From assembly GCA_902789795.1 (NCBI GenBank), contig CADAPM010000009.1, positions 1 through 53,489 of the forward strand: a stretch of DNA of 53,489 nucleotides, written 5' to 3'. Origin of the DNA: an uncultured Eubacteriales bacterium (GTDB taxonomy: Bacteria; Bacillota; Clostridia; Christensenellales; Aristaeellaceae). How positions within the stretch are numbered: the first letter of the stretch is position 1; each line of letters begins with the position of its first letter. This document shows, piece by piece, positions 1 through 8,402 of the stretch. The notes under the pieces are model-generated. The model saw only the letters and a list, made by a program, of their open reading frames with translations, did no database searches and was not told the origin of the DNA. A program made the translations under genes and the position numbers.

Positions 1-97
1 TTTCGTTTGGTTTTGTGTCGCAGCTCAACTATAACCGATTGGCGCTTGCCTTGCACTCTTTTTTATTCAATTGTCCAAGATGTATTGTAATCCTACA
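1..97. repeat. Left copy of 97-bp terminal inverted repeat
   Basis: These 97 bases are the exact reverse complement of 53392-53488. The match stops abruptly at base 97: the left copy continues ATTTGACG and the right copy reads differently. Seen from inside, each copy begins TGTAGGATTAC. No convincing reading frame crosses it. It is either the end of a longer repeat (such as an insertion sequence) that broke the assembly on both sides, or a real inverted repeat. Confidence 0.9.
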
Positions 98-126
98 ATT
101 TGACGTTTTCTATTTAAGCACCATTC

Positions 127-155
127 TTGATATTCACATTGATTTGCTTTATACT
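127..155 (+). promoter_or_regulatory. Promoter of the 225-1103 gene
   Basis: A -35 box TTGATA (127-132) and a -10 box TATACT (150-155) are separated by 17 bp. The GGGGAGG ribosome site lies about 60 bp downstream, directly before the ATG at 225. The box match is good but the start site is inferred. Confidence 0.55.
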
Positions 156-224
156 GTCTTGGAAATGTCGCCATTTTCGTGACAAGAATTCTCGTCGATC
201 CGGAAAAAGAACGGGGAGGCTAAT

Positions 225-1103
225 ATGAAAAAAGCAATATCACTAATTGTAATAATTTGCACTTTAGTTGCATTATGCACAGCAGAAACGCTTCCTTATC
301 AGGAGTCACGTTTTCTCGACTCATTAAGAAATCACTTCAAAGCAGCGACCTACATTAGTGAGGGAGCAATGCTGGAACAAACAATCAAAAACAATGTGTT
401 TCATGAACGCTTTGAAGACCTTGAGATCCGGGTTGCTCATCTTAGCGCAGACATGAATTGCATGATCGCCGAAGTAGTTATTACTTGTGATAAAGAAAAC
501 ACAAAACTGCAGGTATGGGAGGATCCGATACACGATACCATCAACAGCTTGAAGAATACAAGCGACCAAACTGTCTATTATATCAATGCGGATTATGTTA
601 CATCCTGCGAAGCTCGGAGTTATGATACTTTTGATAATGGAATAAGTTTCATCCTGTGGCAGCAAAGGCCTATTCAATTGGAAGGCAGCATTTCTGCCGA
701 AATCATCGTTCAGGTTGGAATCATCTCCCCCAAAGGAAAGAATCGGGAAGTTAAGGAATACCGCCTCCCCGTATCTTATGACTTAATGGAGCCTGTTGCT
801 GTATTCACCTATGATACACAATCAGAACCAATAACAGAAGAAATCACTATTTCTTCTCTGCAAATTATCCAAACAAGACTGCAAGTTGTTGAAGTATTCC
901 AATATGAAAAGACATCAGATGAGTATTATGCAAAACTGGAATATGGTAAGCCGAGGATCGGACCTCCTGAAGAATTTGAATTAAGGATTTATAAGAAAAA
1001 GAAAAATGAATTAGTCAAAATCATCGAATTCAAGCATGAAGGATCATTTTACGATGGGAGATATGTGCCGGTTCGGTATTGGACACCCCATAGTTTTGAA
1101 TAG
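225..1103 (+). CDS. Secreted protein of unknown function
   Basis: A 292-residue protein whose first ~20 residues form a signal peptide (MKKA, then a hydrophobic run ending LCTAE), so it is probably exported. I recognise no family. The rest alternates short polar and aliphatic stretches, as in an all-beta secreted protein, and has no membrane anchor or sortase signal. The ATG follows a GGGGAGG box by a few bases, and a TTGATA/TATACT promoter lies upstream. It is clearly more AT-rich than the next gene (corA), and resembles in composition the two genes at the opposite end of the window. That suggests recent acquisition or a location in an accessory island. Convincing as a gene, not as to role. 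Confidence 0.75.
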   Translation: MKKAISLIVIICTLVALCTAETLPYQESRFLDSLRNHFKAATYISEGAMLEQTIKNNVFHERFEDLEIRVAHLSADMNCMIAEVVITCDKENTKLQVWEDPIHDTINSLKNTSDQTVYYINADYVTSCEARSYDTFDNGISFILWQQRPIQLEGSISAEIIVQVGIISPKGKNREVKEYRLPVSYDLMEPVAVFTYDTQSEPITEEITISSLQIIQTRLQVVEVFQYEKTSDEYYAKLEYGKPRIGPPEEFELRIYKKKKNELVKIIEFKHEGSFYDGRYVPVRYWTPHSFE

Positions 1104-1180
1104 ACAAACATCTTGAGTTATTCTAATATATAAGCATAGCTAAAACGCACAACAACTATTCACACCCGGAGAGAACACCA

Positions 1181-2098
1181 ATGTATTATCTGATCAAAGG
1201 CTCCCTGACGCCCTGTGAACCCGATGAGATCCTCACGGACGGGGCGCCCTATGCCGCGGTGCTGACCGCCGCGGAATGGCAGCAGCAGAAGGATCGCTTC
1301 GCCATGCAGATCGACATGGACATGGACCTGTCCGCGCCGCAGGAGACAAAGGCGGTCGTGAATCTGGATTCGCTGACCGGCTCCTTCTCGATCCCCGACC
1401 GGTCCAACATCAGCGGCCCGCGGCACGACTTCACCTTCGCGCTGGACGAGAAGGGCATCGTGCTGGTGGACGACAGCGGGTACGCGGAAGGGCTGCTCGA
1501 GACCATCAGCCGCACGAAAAAGTGGCGGCTGCCCAGCCTGGAGCGCTTCCTGTACGACCTGCTGGAGCTGACCATCAGCCAGGACCTGGCGCTATTGGAA
1601 AAGTCGGAGCACCGCCTGAACCTGATCGAGGAAAGGATCCTGCGCGGGGAGATCGAGGCCTACCCCCAGGAGATGAACGACATCCGGGGCGACCTGCTGG
1701 ACCTGCGCGTGCACTACGAGCAGCTGATCGACCTGAGCCAGGAGCTGGAAGAGAACGAGAACGGCTTTTTCGCCGAGGAGAACCTGCGCTACTTCCACAT
1801 GTTCACTGACCGCGTCATGCGCCTGCAGGACCTGGTCACCGGCCAGCGCGAGTACGTGATGCAGCTGCGCGACCTGCTGCAGTCCCAGCTGGACGTCAAG
1901 CAGAACCGGATCATGACCCTGCTGACCGTCATCACCTCCATCTTCCTGCCCCTCACCCTCATTGCGGGCTGGTACGGCATGAACTTCCGCTACATGCCCG
2001 AGCTGGAATGGCCCTGGAGCTATCCCGCGGTCATCCTCCTTTCCATCGTGATCGTCATCGTCTGCCTGGTCTGGTTCAAGAAGAAAAAGTGGATGTAA
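1181..2098 (+). CDS. corA: CorA-family divalent metal ion transporter
   Basis: A 305-residue CorA-type channel, expected to be a homopentamer that lets Mg2+ (or Co2+/Ni2+) into the cell. The N-terminal ~240 residues are the cytosolic alpha/beta and long-helix domain, rich in acidic helices. Two C-terminal transmembrane segments follow, with the family signature GMN (in WYGMNF) at the end of the first. The lysine-rich tail KKKKWM closes the protein as expected on the cytosolic side. The length is typical. It appears to be a single-gene unit: ATG after a GGAGAG ribosome site and a strong hairpin terminator just after the stop. No M-box or other riboswitch is visible in the short leader. Confidence 0.93.
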   Translation: MYYLIKGSLTPCEPDEILTDGAPYAAVLTAAEWQQQKDRFAMQIDMDMDLSAPQETKAVVNLDSLTGSFSIPDRSNISGPRHDFTFALDEKGIVLVDDSGYAEGLLETISRTKKWRLPSLERFLYDLLELTISQDLALLEKSEHRLNLIEERILRGEIEAYPQEMNDIRGDLLDLRVHYEQLIDLSQELEENENGFFAEENLRYFHMFTDRVMRLQDLVTGQREYVMQLRDLLQSQLDVKQNRIMTLLTVITSIFLPLTLIAGWYGMNFRYMPELEWPWSYPAVILLSIVIVIVCLVWFKKKKWM

Positions 2099-2105
2099 GA
2101 TATTA

Positions 2106-2134
2106 AACACAGGGATCAAACCCCTGTGTTTTTT
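2106..2134 (+). terminator. Intrinsic terminator of corA
   Basis: A 9-bp perfect stem AACACAGGG / CCCTGTGTT with a 7-base loop, followed by a T run. It begins 8 bp after the corA stop codon. Confidence 0.9.
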
Positions 2135-2145
2135 CTTTCCGTCCA

Positions 2146-2174
2146 TTGACATTATAACGGCATACCGATATAAT
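2146..2174 (+). promoter_or_regulatory. Promoter of the HTH/nucleotidyltransferase pair
   Basis: Consensus -35 TTGACA (2146-2151) and -10 TATAAT (2169-2174) with a 17-bp spacer, 23 bp before the ATG of the HTH gene. A strong constitutive-type promoter placed like this would suit an antitoxin that represses its own operon. Confidence 0.85.
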
Positions 2175-2197
2175 ATCATTGAAGGGAGGGAGGCACA

Positions 2198-2767
2198 ATG
2201 TATCTGGACGATCAGCTTCAGCACAAAAAAATGTCCATCTACCGCCTGTCAAAAGAAAGCGGCATCCCCTATGCCACGCTGAACGACATCTGCAACGGCA
2301 GGACCCGATTGGAAAAGTGCAGCGCTGAAACGGTGTATCGCATTGCCCACGCCCTGGATACCCCGATGGAGGAGCTTCTGTCCCCCTGCATGGAGAAAAG
2401 GAGCGACTTCGAGCTGTACAAAAGCAGCATTTGCCACCGGCTGAAGGAGCTGGGTGATCTCGATTTTATCCTGGACACCTTGCAGCGCGACGAGATCCGC
2501 ACCTATTATCAACGCAAATGGTATCCTGAAAGCCTGTATCTGCTGGCCATGCTGGATTATATCAGCCGTTTGAACGGCGTTCCGCTCTGCAAGGAATACG
2601 ATGACCTGCGGAGCGCAAAGCTGGATCATGCCATTTACCCCGCAAGCGTGCTGGCGATGTGCGCCGTGAGCAAGGACGCTCAGGCGAAAGGCCTTTCCAG
2701 GAGCGGAGCGATCCCCGAGTTCCTGAGGTTCAACATTATTGAAAACGAGGTTCGAAATGTCATCTGA
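2198..2767 (+). CDS. HTH (XRE-like) regulator, putative antitoxin
   Basis: A 189-residue protein. Residues ~10-65 form a Cro/C1-type helix-turn-helix (KMSIYRLSKESGIPYATLND, then a third helix and DTPMEELL). The remaining ~120 residues are a helical domain I cannot assign. The start follows GAAGGGAGGGAGG. It overlaps the next gene, a nucleotidyltransferase-fold protein, by 11 bp, so the two are translationally coupled. The order of a DNA-binding protein before a nucleotidyltransferase under one strong promoter resembles AbiEi/AbiEii or MenA/MenT toxin-antitoxin operons. From that I infer an antitoxin and autorepressor role; family membership is not proven. Confidence 0.8.
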   Translation: MYLDDQLQHKKMSIYRLSKESGIPYATLNDICNGRTRLEKCSAETVYRIAHALDTPMEELLSPCMEKRSDFELYKSSICHRLKELGDLDFILDTLQRDEIRTYYQRKWYPESLYLLAMLDYISRLNGVPLCKEYDDLRSAKLDHAIYPASVLAMCAVSKDAQAKGLSRSGAIPEFLRFNIIENEVRNVI

Positions 2768-3476
2768 GCAGCGGGTAGAATTTACCAGGGACAATGTTGA
2801 TCTTTATTTGAAAGAAGTGGCAAAGGCCTACAGAAAGATCGTGGGCAAGGATTTCCCGGCGGAGATCATATTGATCGGCGGAGCCTCCATCCTGATCAAT
2901 TACGGCTTTCGCGGAATGACCACAGACGTGGACGCGCTGATCCACGCCTCATCCGGCATGAAGGATGCGATCAATCAGGTGGGTGACAGATTCGGCCTGC
3001 CCAACGGCTGGCTGAATTCCGATTTCACGAAAACTCCCTCCTACACCCCGAAGCTGTATCAGTACGCGGTGTATTACAGGACCTATGCCAATGTGCTGAC
3101 GGTCCGGACCATTGCGGCTGAATACCTGATCGCCATGAAGCTGCGCTCCGGCAGGCAGTACAAGAACGATCTGTCCGACGTACTGGGGATTCTGGCAGAG
3201 CACAAGAAGAAAGGCGCGCCTATCACGATGGAGCAGATTAGGACTGCCGTTCAGGACCTGTATGGCTCATGGGACCAGATTTCCGAAAGCTCCCGCCAGT
3301 TTATCGAGCATGCTCTCCTTGATCCCGATCCGGAAGCCCTCTACGCTCAGGTCGCAGCCGCAGAGAAGGAAACGAAGGGCTCCCTGCTCGCGTTTGAGCA
3401 GAAATATCCCGGCGCGGCCAATGAAGCGAATGTGGAGGACATCATCAGGTCCTTGCAGAAAAGGAAACGCGGCTAA
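2757..3476 (+). CDS. Nucleotidyltransferase-fold protein (DUF6036/AbiEii-like), putative toxin
   Basis: From ATG 2757 (preceded by GAGG) this is a 239-residue protein; an in-frame TTG at 2739 is a less likely start. The N-terminal third carries the minimal nucleotidyltransferase core: IILIGGASILINYGFRG followed by MTTDVDALI, giving the GG-x-S turn and a DxD metal pair. A helical substrate-handling region follows (residues ~95-150, YLIAMKLRSGRQYKNDLSD). This layout is typical of DUF6036 and AbiEii/MenT proteins, some of which add nucleotides to tRNA or other targets to stop growth. It follows the HTH gene with an 11-bp overlap and ends in its own terminator. A toxin role is inferred from the family and gene order. 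Confidence 0.8.
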   Translation: MSSEQRVEFTRDNVDLYLKEVAKAYRKIVGKDFPAEIILIGGASILINYGFRGMTTDVDALIHASSGMKDAINQVGDRFGLPNGWLNSDFTKTPSYTPKLYQYAVYYRTYANVLTVRTIAAEYLIAMKLRSGRQYKNDLSDVLGILAEHKKKGAPITMEQIRTAVQDLYGSWDQISESSRQFIEHALLDPDPEALYAQVAAAEKETKGSLLAFEQKYPGAANEANVEDIIRSLQKRKRG

Positions 3477-3515
3477 AACAGCTGAATACGCCGAAGGGCA
3501 AAGGAAGGAAAGCAG

Positions 3516-3546
3516 CGTCCCAGGCTTGTCAGTGGGGCGTTTTTTG
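3516..3546 (+). terminator. Terminator of the HTH/nucleotidyltransferase operon
   Basis: Stem CGTCCCA / TGGGGCG (one G-T pair) with a 10-base loop, followed by six T residues, 40 bp after the stop codon. Confidence 0.8.
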
Positions 3547-3599
3547 TTCTTCATGTATTCTTAAAGCAGCAGAGCTGTGTGTCTACCCGCGTTGGCAGT

Positions 3600-4135
3600 T
3601 GCATGGGAATGCCCTCATCCGTCACGCCTACGGCGCGACACCCTCATCCGACCCGCTGCGCGGCCCACCTTCCCCCCTCTGCGGACGGGGGAAGGCTTTT
3701 GGTGGGCAGCAGTTTTGGATATCTGCAAAATGCCTACGATTGCTGTGAGTTTGTTTTCTCAATCAAGCAAAGAAACGCAACAAAGCCTTCCCCATAGACG
3801 GGGGAAGGTGTCAGGCGCCAGCCTGACGGATGAGGGCGTTCCCATTTTTGGTGGGCTGCAGTTTTGGCAAATGCCTACGATTGCAGTACGTTTGTATTCT
3901 CTATCATGCAAAGAAACGCAACAAACTTTCCCCATAGATAGGGGAAGGCTTTTGATAGGCTGTTGTCATGAGTTGATGAAACTCAAGCGATTGCAAATTC
4001 AGACAATATGCTTCGTTCATTAAAAATAAGGGAGCAGCCAAAAGCCTTCCCCCGTCTGCAGAGGGGGGAAGGTGTCAGGCGTCAGCCTGACGGATGAGGG
4101 CGTCCCGCTTCCGATGACGGATGAGGGCGTTCCCA
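3600..4135. repeat. Field of CCTTCCCC / GGATGAGGGC intergenic repeats (left)
   Basis: The 3477-4286 gap holds no credible gene. Apart from the terminator it is filled with copies of a composite module: CCTTCCCC(C), a short loop with a matching GGGGAAGG, then a GC palindrome (GCCTGACGGATGAGGGCG or its complement). Copies start near 3603, 3781, 3921 and 4039, in both orientations. Between them a less conserved spacer recurs (CTACGATTGC then CAAGCAAAGAAACGCAACAAA), so the array arose by serial insertion or duplication. The units could fold into long stems. Apparent reading frames here are by-products of the repeats. Confidence 0.85.
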
Positions 4136-4175
4136 TTTTTCTTCAATGCACTGCCCTTCCCGCACAAACAGATGA

Positions 4176-4207
4176 AAAGGCCGCTCCCATTGCTGAGAGC
4201 GGCCTTT
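4176..4207 (-). terminator. Terminator of the BspA-like gene
   Basis: On the minus strand an 11-bp stem AAAGGCCGCTC / GAGCGGCCTTT with a 10-base loop runs directly into TTTT, 80 bp beyond the BspA-like stop codon. Confidence 0.85.
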
Positions 4208-4286
4208 GCCGTGCGTCAGCCCAGGTCTCTGCGCAGGTGCCGGGGAAGCCCAGCACATACTCGAGGACATCAGCCCGCGAAAAGCG

Positions 4287-6857
4287 TCAATCTGTGAGCC
4301 TTGCGTACCAGGCGTCGGTCAAGGGAAGGAACGTGAACTGGGCCGGGTGATTCTGGGCCAGGGACTCCGCGGCGGTGCCGGGGAAGCCGTAGACGTACCG
4401 CACGGCGCTGCCCGCGAAGGGATTGCCGGAGATGGACTGGATGCTCTTCGGAATGACCACCGCCTGGGCGGCGATGCCCGCGAAGGCCTCGCTTTCGATT
4501 CCCGTCAGGGCTGCGGGGAGGAAAAAGTCCGGCGCCGGTGCCAGCAGTTCAAAGCCGCAGGGGTTCACGGTGTTGGCCGCGTAAGCCTCCGCCGTGGAAC
4601 CGGGCCAGCCGCGGAGCGTGAAGCCGGAGGCGCACTTCTTGAACACGTCGTAATCGGAGTTTCCGATGGCGCAGTCAGGGTTCAGGACTGTCACGCTGGT
4701 CAGGCCGGTGCAGCGATAGAAGGCATACGCACTGATGCCGGACACGCTGAGTGGGAGGGTGACGCTGGCCAGGCTGGAGCAACCACTGAAAGCATAGTTG
4801 ACGATGGTGGTCACGCCGTTTGTAATGGTGACGCTGGTCAGGCCGGTGCAGTCACTGAAGGCACTGTAGCCGATGCTGGTCACACTGCCGGGGATGGTGA
4901 CGCTGGTCAGGCCGGTGCAGCCGCTGAAGGCGGCCATGCCGATGCTGGTCACCGTGTCTGAAAGGGTCACACTGGTCAGGCCGGCGCATCCATAGAAGTC
5001 AAAGCCGCCGATGCTGGTCACGCCGCTGCCGATGCTCACAGAGGCGATGCTGTCGCGATAGCTGTACCAGGGTACACCTGTATAGCTGCTGTAACCCGAC
5101 ATTGGCCCCGTGCCGCTGATGGTCAGCGTACCGCTCTCTGGATCGAGTGTCCAGGTCACGCTGCTGCCACACTGACCGGAATACAGGAGTTCGAAGTCGA
5201 TGTTTGCCGCAGTCGCATAGTTCTCCGCCGTAGAACCGGGATAACCGCAGATCCTAAAGTCCCCTGCCGTGCACCCTGCAAATACATCGAGATCATCATC
5301 GCCGATGACCGTGTTGGAAGAGAGGAATACGACTCTCGTCAGGCCCGTACAGTTTGTGAATGCCCGGTAACCGATACTGCTCACACTGGTCGGGATCATC
5401 ACACTCGTCAGATCGGCACAGTTATAGAAAGCATATGCGCCAATGAAATCCACACCATTCGGAATGTTCAGTGTACCGGTCAAGCCACAATTCCTGAAGG
5501 ATGAATATCCGATTACTGTCACCGTGGCGGGAATACTGACGCTGGTCAGATCACTGCATCCCTCAAACAGGCATCTTCCGATCACCGTAACGCCGTCTTC
5601 GATCACAGCTGTGCGAATCTTATCGTTATTGTAGAACGGCGAACCGGCATCGGCATAATCCGATATTGCTCCGCTGCCGGTGATAGTCAGCACACCGGTG
5701 ACAGGGTCGAGAGACCACGTCACACCATCGCCGCATTGTCCTGACAAGTTGCCAATAGATACGAAGGGGATGTTTCCCGCCACGGCATATATCTCAGCGG
5801 TCGAAGCGGCATATCCATGGATCGTAAAGCCCGTTGCTGTGCACCCATGGAATACATCGTAATGGTAATCAGCGCTTCCGATGATCACGTTAGGGTTCAG
5901 GAAGGTGATGCTTGTCAGGCTGGTGCAGCTATCGAAAGCTCCCACATTGACGGTGGTCACGTTGACCGGGATCGTCACGTTCGTCAGTCCGGTACAGCCA
6001 TCGAAGGCATAATATCCGATGCTGGTCACGCTGGCCGGGATCGTTATGCTGGTCAAGCCGGTGCAGCGTCTAAAAGCTCTATAAGCGATGCTGGTCACGC
6101 CGTCAGGGATCGTTATACTGGTCAAGCCAGTACAACCATCAAAAGCTTGGTCGCCGATACCGGTCACGCTGGCCGGGATCGACACACTGGTCAGGCCTGT
6201 GCACCCGCAGAAAGCACCTTTACAAATTCTGGTCACACTGCTCGGGATCGCAAATGTCCCTGCTTTTCTGCCCGGACATGCAAGCACCTTGGTCTTCTGC
6301 TTGTCAAATAACACCCCGTCTATGGTTGTAAAAACTGTGTTTCCGCTGTCCACTTCAATTCTTACCATTTTGATGCAATTCGCGAACGCGCCTTCGCCGA
6401 TGCTTGCGACGCTGTTCGGGATCGTCACGCTTGTCAAGCTGGTGCAATCCTCGAAAGCCCATTGACCAATGTTGGTCAAACTGGTCGGGAGGGTCACTCC
6501 GGTCAGAGCGGTGCAGCCGTAGAAAGCGGAGAACCCGATGCTGGTCACGCTGTTCGGGATTGTCACGCTGGTCAGGGCAGTGCAGTCATAGAAGGCATCT
6601 TCGCCGATGCTGGTCACGCCGCTGCCGATGATGACGGACCTGACGCTACTGCGATAGCTGTACCACGGCACATACGATTTGCTTTGATAATCCGTCATCA
6701 TCCCCGTGCCGCTGATGGACAGCACGCCGGTGGCGGAGTTGAAGGTATAGGTCACGTTGTCGCCGCAGGAGCCGCTGTCATCCGCCAGCGCCGACGCGCA
6801 GCCCAGCGCCGCGATCAGCACCGCCAGCGCCAGGATGATCCACCAGTTCCGTTTCAT
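4287..6857 (-). CDS. BspA-type leucine-rich-repeat surface protein
   Basis: From ATG 6857 (after AGGAGGAAGG) this is an 856-residue exported protein with a signal peptide (MKRNWWIILALAVLIAAL, cleavage near ALADD). The body is tandem ~23-residue LRR_5 (BspA/TpLRR) units of the form CTGLTSVTIPxSVTSIGxxAF. These are grouped into three blocks, each opened by the same beta module (SGSCGDNVTYTFNSATGVLSISG and variants SGQCGDGVTW..., SGQCGSSVTW...) and closed by a GxxGSTAExYA turn. Such proteins usually sit on the cell surface and bind host or bacterial ligands. I see no LPXTG, S-layer or choline-binding module, so how it is held at the surface is unclear. It is monocistronic, with its own promoter and terminator, and flanked by repeat fields. 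The internal repetition makes it prone to length variation. Confidence 0.9.
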   Translation of the reverse strand: MKRNWWIILALAVLIAALGCASALADDSGSCGDNVTYTFNSATGVLSISGTGMMTDYQSKSYVPWYSYRSSVRSVIIGSGVTSIGEDAFYDCTALTSVTIPNSVTSIGFSAFYGCTALTGVTLPTSLTNIGQWAFEDCTSLTSVTIPNSVASIGEGAFANCIKMVRIEVDSGNTVFTTIDGVLFDKQKTKVLACPGRKAGTFAIPSSVTRICKGAFCGCTGLTSVSIPASVTGIGDQAFDGCTGLTSITIPDGVTSIAYRAFRRCTGLTSITIPASVTSIGYYAFDGCTGLTNVTIPVNVTTVNVGAFDSCTSLTSITFLNPNVIIGSADYHYDVFHGCTATGFTIHGYAASTAEIYAVAGNIPFVSIGNLSGQCGDGVTWSLDPVTGVLTITGSGAISDYADAGSPFYNNDKIRTAVIEDGVTVIGRCLFEGCSDLTSVSIPATVTVIGYSSFRNCGLTGTLNIPNGVDFIGAYAFYNCADLTSVMIPTSVSSIGYRAFTNCTGLTRVVFLSSNTVIGDDDLDVFAGCTAGDFRICGYPGSTAENYATAANIDFELLYSGQCGSSVTWTLDPESGTLTISGTGPMSGYSSYTGVPWYSYRDSIASVSIGSGVTSIGGFDFYGCAGLTSVTLSDTVTSIGMAAFSGCTGLTSVTIPGSVTSIGYSAFSDCTGLTSVTITNGVTTIVNYAFSGCSSLASVTLPLSVSGISAYAFYRCTGLTSVTVLNPDCAIGNSDYDVFKKCASGFTLRGWPGSTAEAYAANTVNPCGFELLAPAPDFFLPAALTGIESEAFAGIAAQAVVIPKSIQSISGNPFAGSAVRYVYGFPGTAAESLAQNHPAQFTFLPLTDAWYARLTD

Positions 6858-6924
6858 GATATCCTTCCTCCTTCTGTATACGGTCGCGGTCAAAAACGCA
6901 GCATCGCGCCATTTTCTACTTTGC

Positions 6925-6930
6925 ATTATA
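6925..6930 (-). promoter_or_regulatory. -10 box of the BspA-like gene
   Basis: TATAAT on the minus strand, 68 bp upstream of the start codon. No clear -35 hexamer lies 17 bp above it (GGGCTT), so the promoter may be weak or activator-dependent. Confidence 0.5.
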
Positions 6931-6951
6931 TAAGACCAAAAGAGAAAAAGC

Positions 6952-6978
6952 CCCCTCAGAAACAACAGTTTTGAGGGG
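6952..6978 (-). terminator. Terminator-like hairpin upstream of the BspA-like gene
   Basis: On the minus strand CCCCTCA and TGAGGGG pair around a 13-base loop and run into GCTTTTTC. It lies between the sensor-kinase operon (ending at 7773) and the BspA-like promoter, so it would stop read-through from that operon. The reverse strand also gives a modest A/T-rich exit. Confidence 0.65.
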
Positions 6979-7039
6979 AAAAAGGATCATTTTTTGGGCA
7001 CGGAGAGTTACGGAATGACAGAAAGAATCACTCACAGAT

Positions 7040-7566
7040 TGAACGCCATCATCCGACCTCGCATACGCTCGGCCACCTTCCCCCCTCTCTCGACGGGGGA
7101 AGGCTTTTGGACGAGTTTCTTACAGGATAAAGTGACTGTGATTGCAGTGCATTTGTTCGTTCAATCAAGCAGAGGAATCCAACAGAGCCTTCCCCCATCT
7201 ATGGGGGAAGGTGCCGAACGCAGTGAGGCGGATGAGGGCATCCCACGCCGGTGACGGATGAGGGCGTTCCCCTTTTCCTTCAATGCACTGCCCTTCCCGC
7301 ACAAACAGATGAAAACTGCACAAATGCCCGTATCTGCAAGAAGATCGTACGATGATTCAATGAGCAGAAAAGACGGCCCAAAAGCCTTCCCCCGTCCGCA
7401 GAGGGGGGAAGGCTTTTGGTCCGTCTTTTTCGGTTGTTGAGTGAACGAACAGGCACGTTGCGACCACAGGTGTCTACGCAATGGCCAGGCACGCACGCCA
7501 AAAGCCTTCCCCCTTCGTAAAGGGGGAAGGTGGCCGAACGCAGTGAGGTCGGATGAGGGCGTTCAA
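7040..7566. repeat. Field of CCTTCCCC / GGATGAGGGC intergenic repeats (right)
   Basis: This is the counterpart of the 3600-4135 field on the other side of the BspA-like gene. Module copies occur near 7050-7110, 7190-7275, 7378-7422 and 7498-7566, in both orientations, with GGATGAGGGCGTTCC boundaries. The stretch GCGTTCCCxTTTTCTTCAATGCACTGCCCTTCCCGCACAAACAGATGAAAA-type sequence at 7265-7315 is nearly identical to 4126-4176, so both fields share unique spacer as well as the module. From 6979 to 7772 I see no gene. Confidence 0.85.
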
Positions 7567-7772
7567 GCCTTGTGACGCGTAATTTCAATTTGGCAAACGG
7601 TTTCAACTCCATCTTCATCCGGGAATCACAATGTCCGTCTTTACGCCAACAGATCGATCCGGTCGAATGATTGATTGATATGCGACAATAGCGAACTGCA
7701 GTTAATCCCTTTCCATGAAACAAAAAGGTTATTCATTATTCAATTTTCAGTTTTCGGTCTTCAGTATCCATT

Positions 7773-8402
7773 CTACCGGATCCCCGGAATGGTGATCCCG
7801 CTGCGCACGGCCTTCACCGCCAGCTCCGTGCGGGAGGCAAAGCCGGTCTTGCCCATCAGGTTGCCCACGTGATAGCGCACCGTGGTCACGCTGACGAACA
7901 GCTTTTCGGCGATCTCTTTGTCGGTCAGGCCCTCGGCCAGCAGGCGCAGCACCTCCAGCTCCCGTTCGGTAAAGTCCGTGCTCTTCGCCAGGCCCAGCTC
8001 CGTCACCGGCGGGCTGTCGGGCCAGACGCGCTCCCCGGCCATGGTGCGGTCCAGCACCTCCAGCATCGGCGCGGCCTGCACCTCCTTGTGCCAGAAGCTG
8101 TCCACGCCGATCTCCCGGGCGCGCTGCATGAACATGGCGTCCGGCATGGAGGTGACGATGACGATGCGGATCTCCGGGAAGGACTCCCGGATGCGCGCGG
8201 CGGCGTCCAGGCCGGAATAGCCGTCGTTCATCACCACGTCCATCAGGATCAGGTCCACCTTCACCTTCGCGCACCAGGCGTAGGCGACCTTGGCCGTATC
8301 GAGGGAGACCGCGACCTCGTAGCGGTCCGACGCGCCGATGATGCGCTCGAACAGCTGGCGCGGCATCGTCTGGTCATCCACGATCATGACCTGGTAAGCC
8401 AT
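7773..8402 (-). CDS. LuxR/NarL-family response regulator
   Basis: From ATG 8402, chosen because GGAGG lies 6 bp upstream (the ATG at 8408 touches the box), this is a 209-residue regulator. An N-terminal receiver domain starts MIVDDQ and has the phosphoacceptor Asp in DLILMDVVM (~residue 53) and the lysine late in the domain. A C-terminal GerE/LuxR helix-turn-helix follows (FTERELEVLRLLAEGLTDKEIAEKL, then TTVRYHVGNLMGKTG). It overlaps the kinase gene upstream by 29 bp, so the three-gene operon 11276-7773 is one signalling unit. The target promoters are not evident; neighbouring genes such as the BspA-like protein are candidates only by position. Confidence 0.92.
   Translation of the reverse strand: MAYQVMIVDDQTMPRQLFERIIGASDRYEVAVSLDTAKVAYAWCAKVKVDLILMDVVMNDGYSGLDAAARIRESFPEIRIVIVTSMPDAMFMQRAREIGVDSFWHKEVQAAPMLEVLDRTMAGERVWPDSPPVTELGLAKSTDFTERELEVLRLLAEGLTDKEIAEKLFVSVTTVRYHVGNLMGKTGFASRTELAVKAVRSGITIPGIR

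Noticed and set aside
3600-4135. Possible CRISPR array in the CCTTCCCC repeat field
   Set aside because: Repeats are in both orientations, spacers are partly identical, unit lengths vary and there are no cas genes nearby.
4206-4961. Plus-strand frames opposite the leucine-rich-repeat gene
   Set aside because: They are repetitive Gly/Ala-rich antisense translations of the LRR units, without signal peptide or ribosome site.
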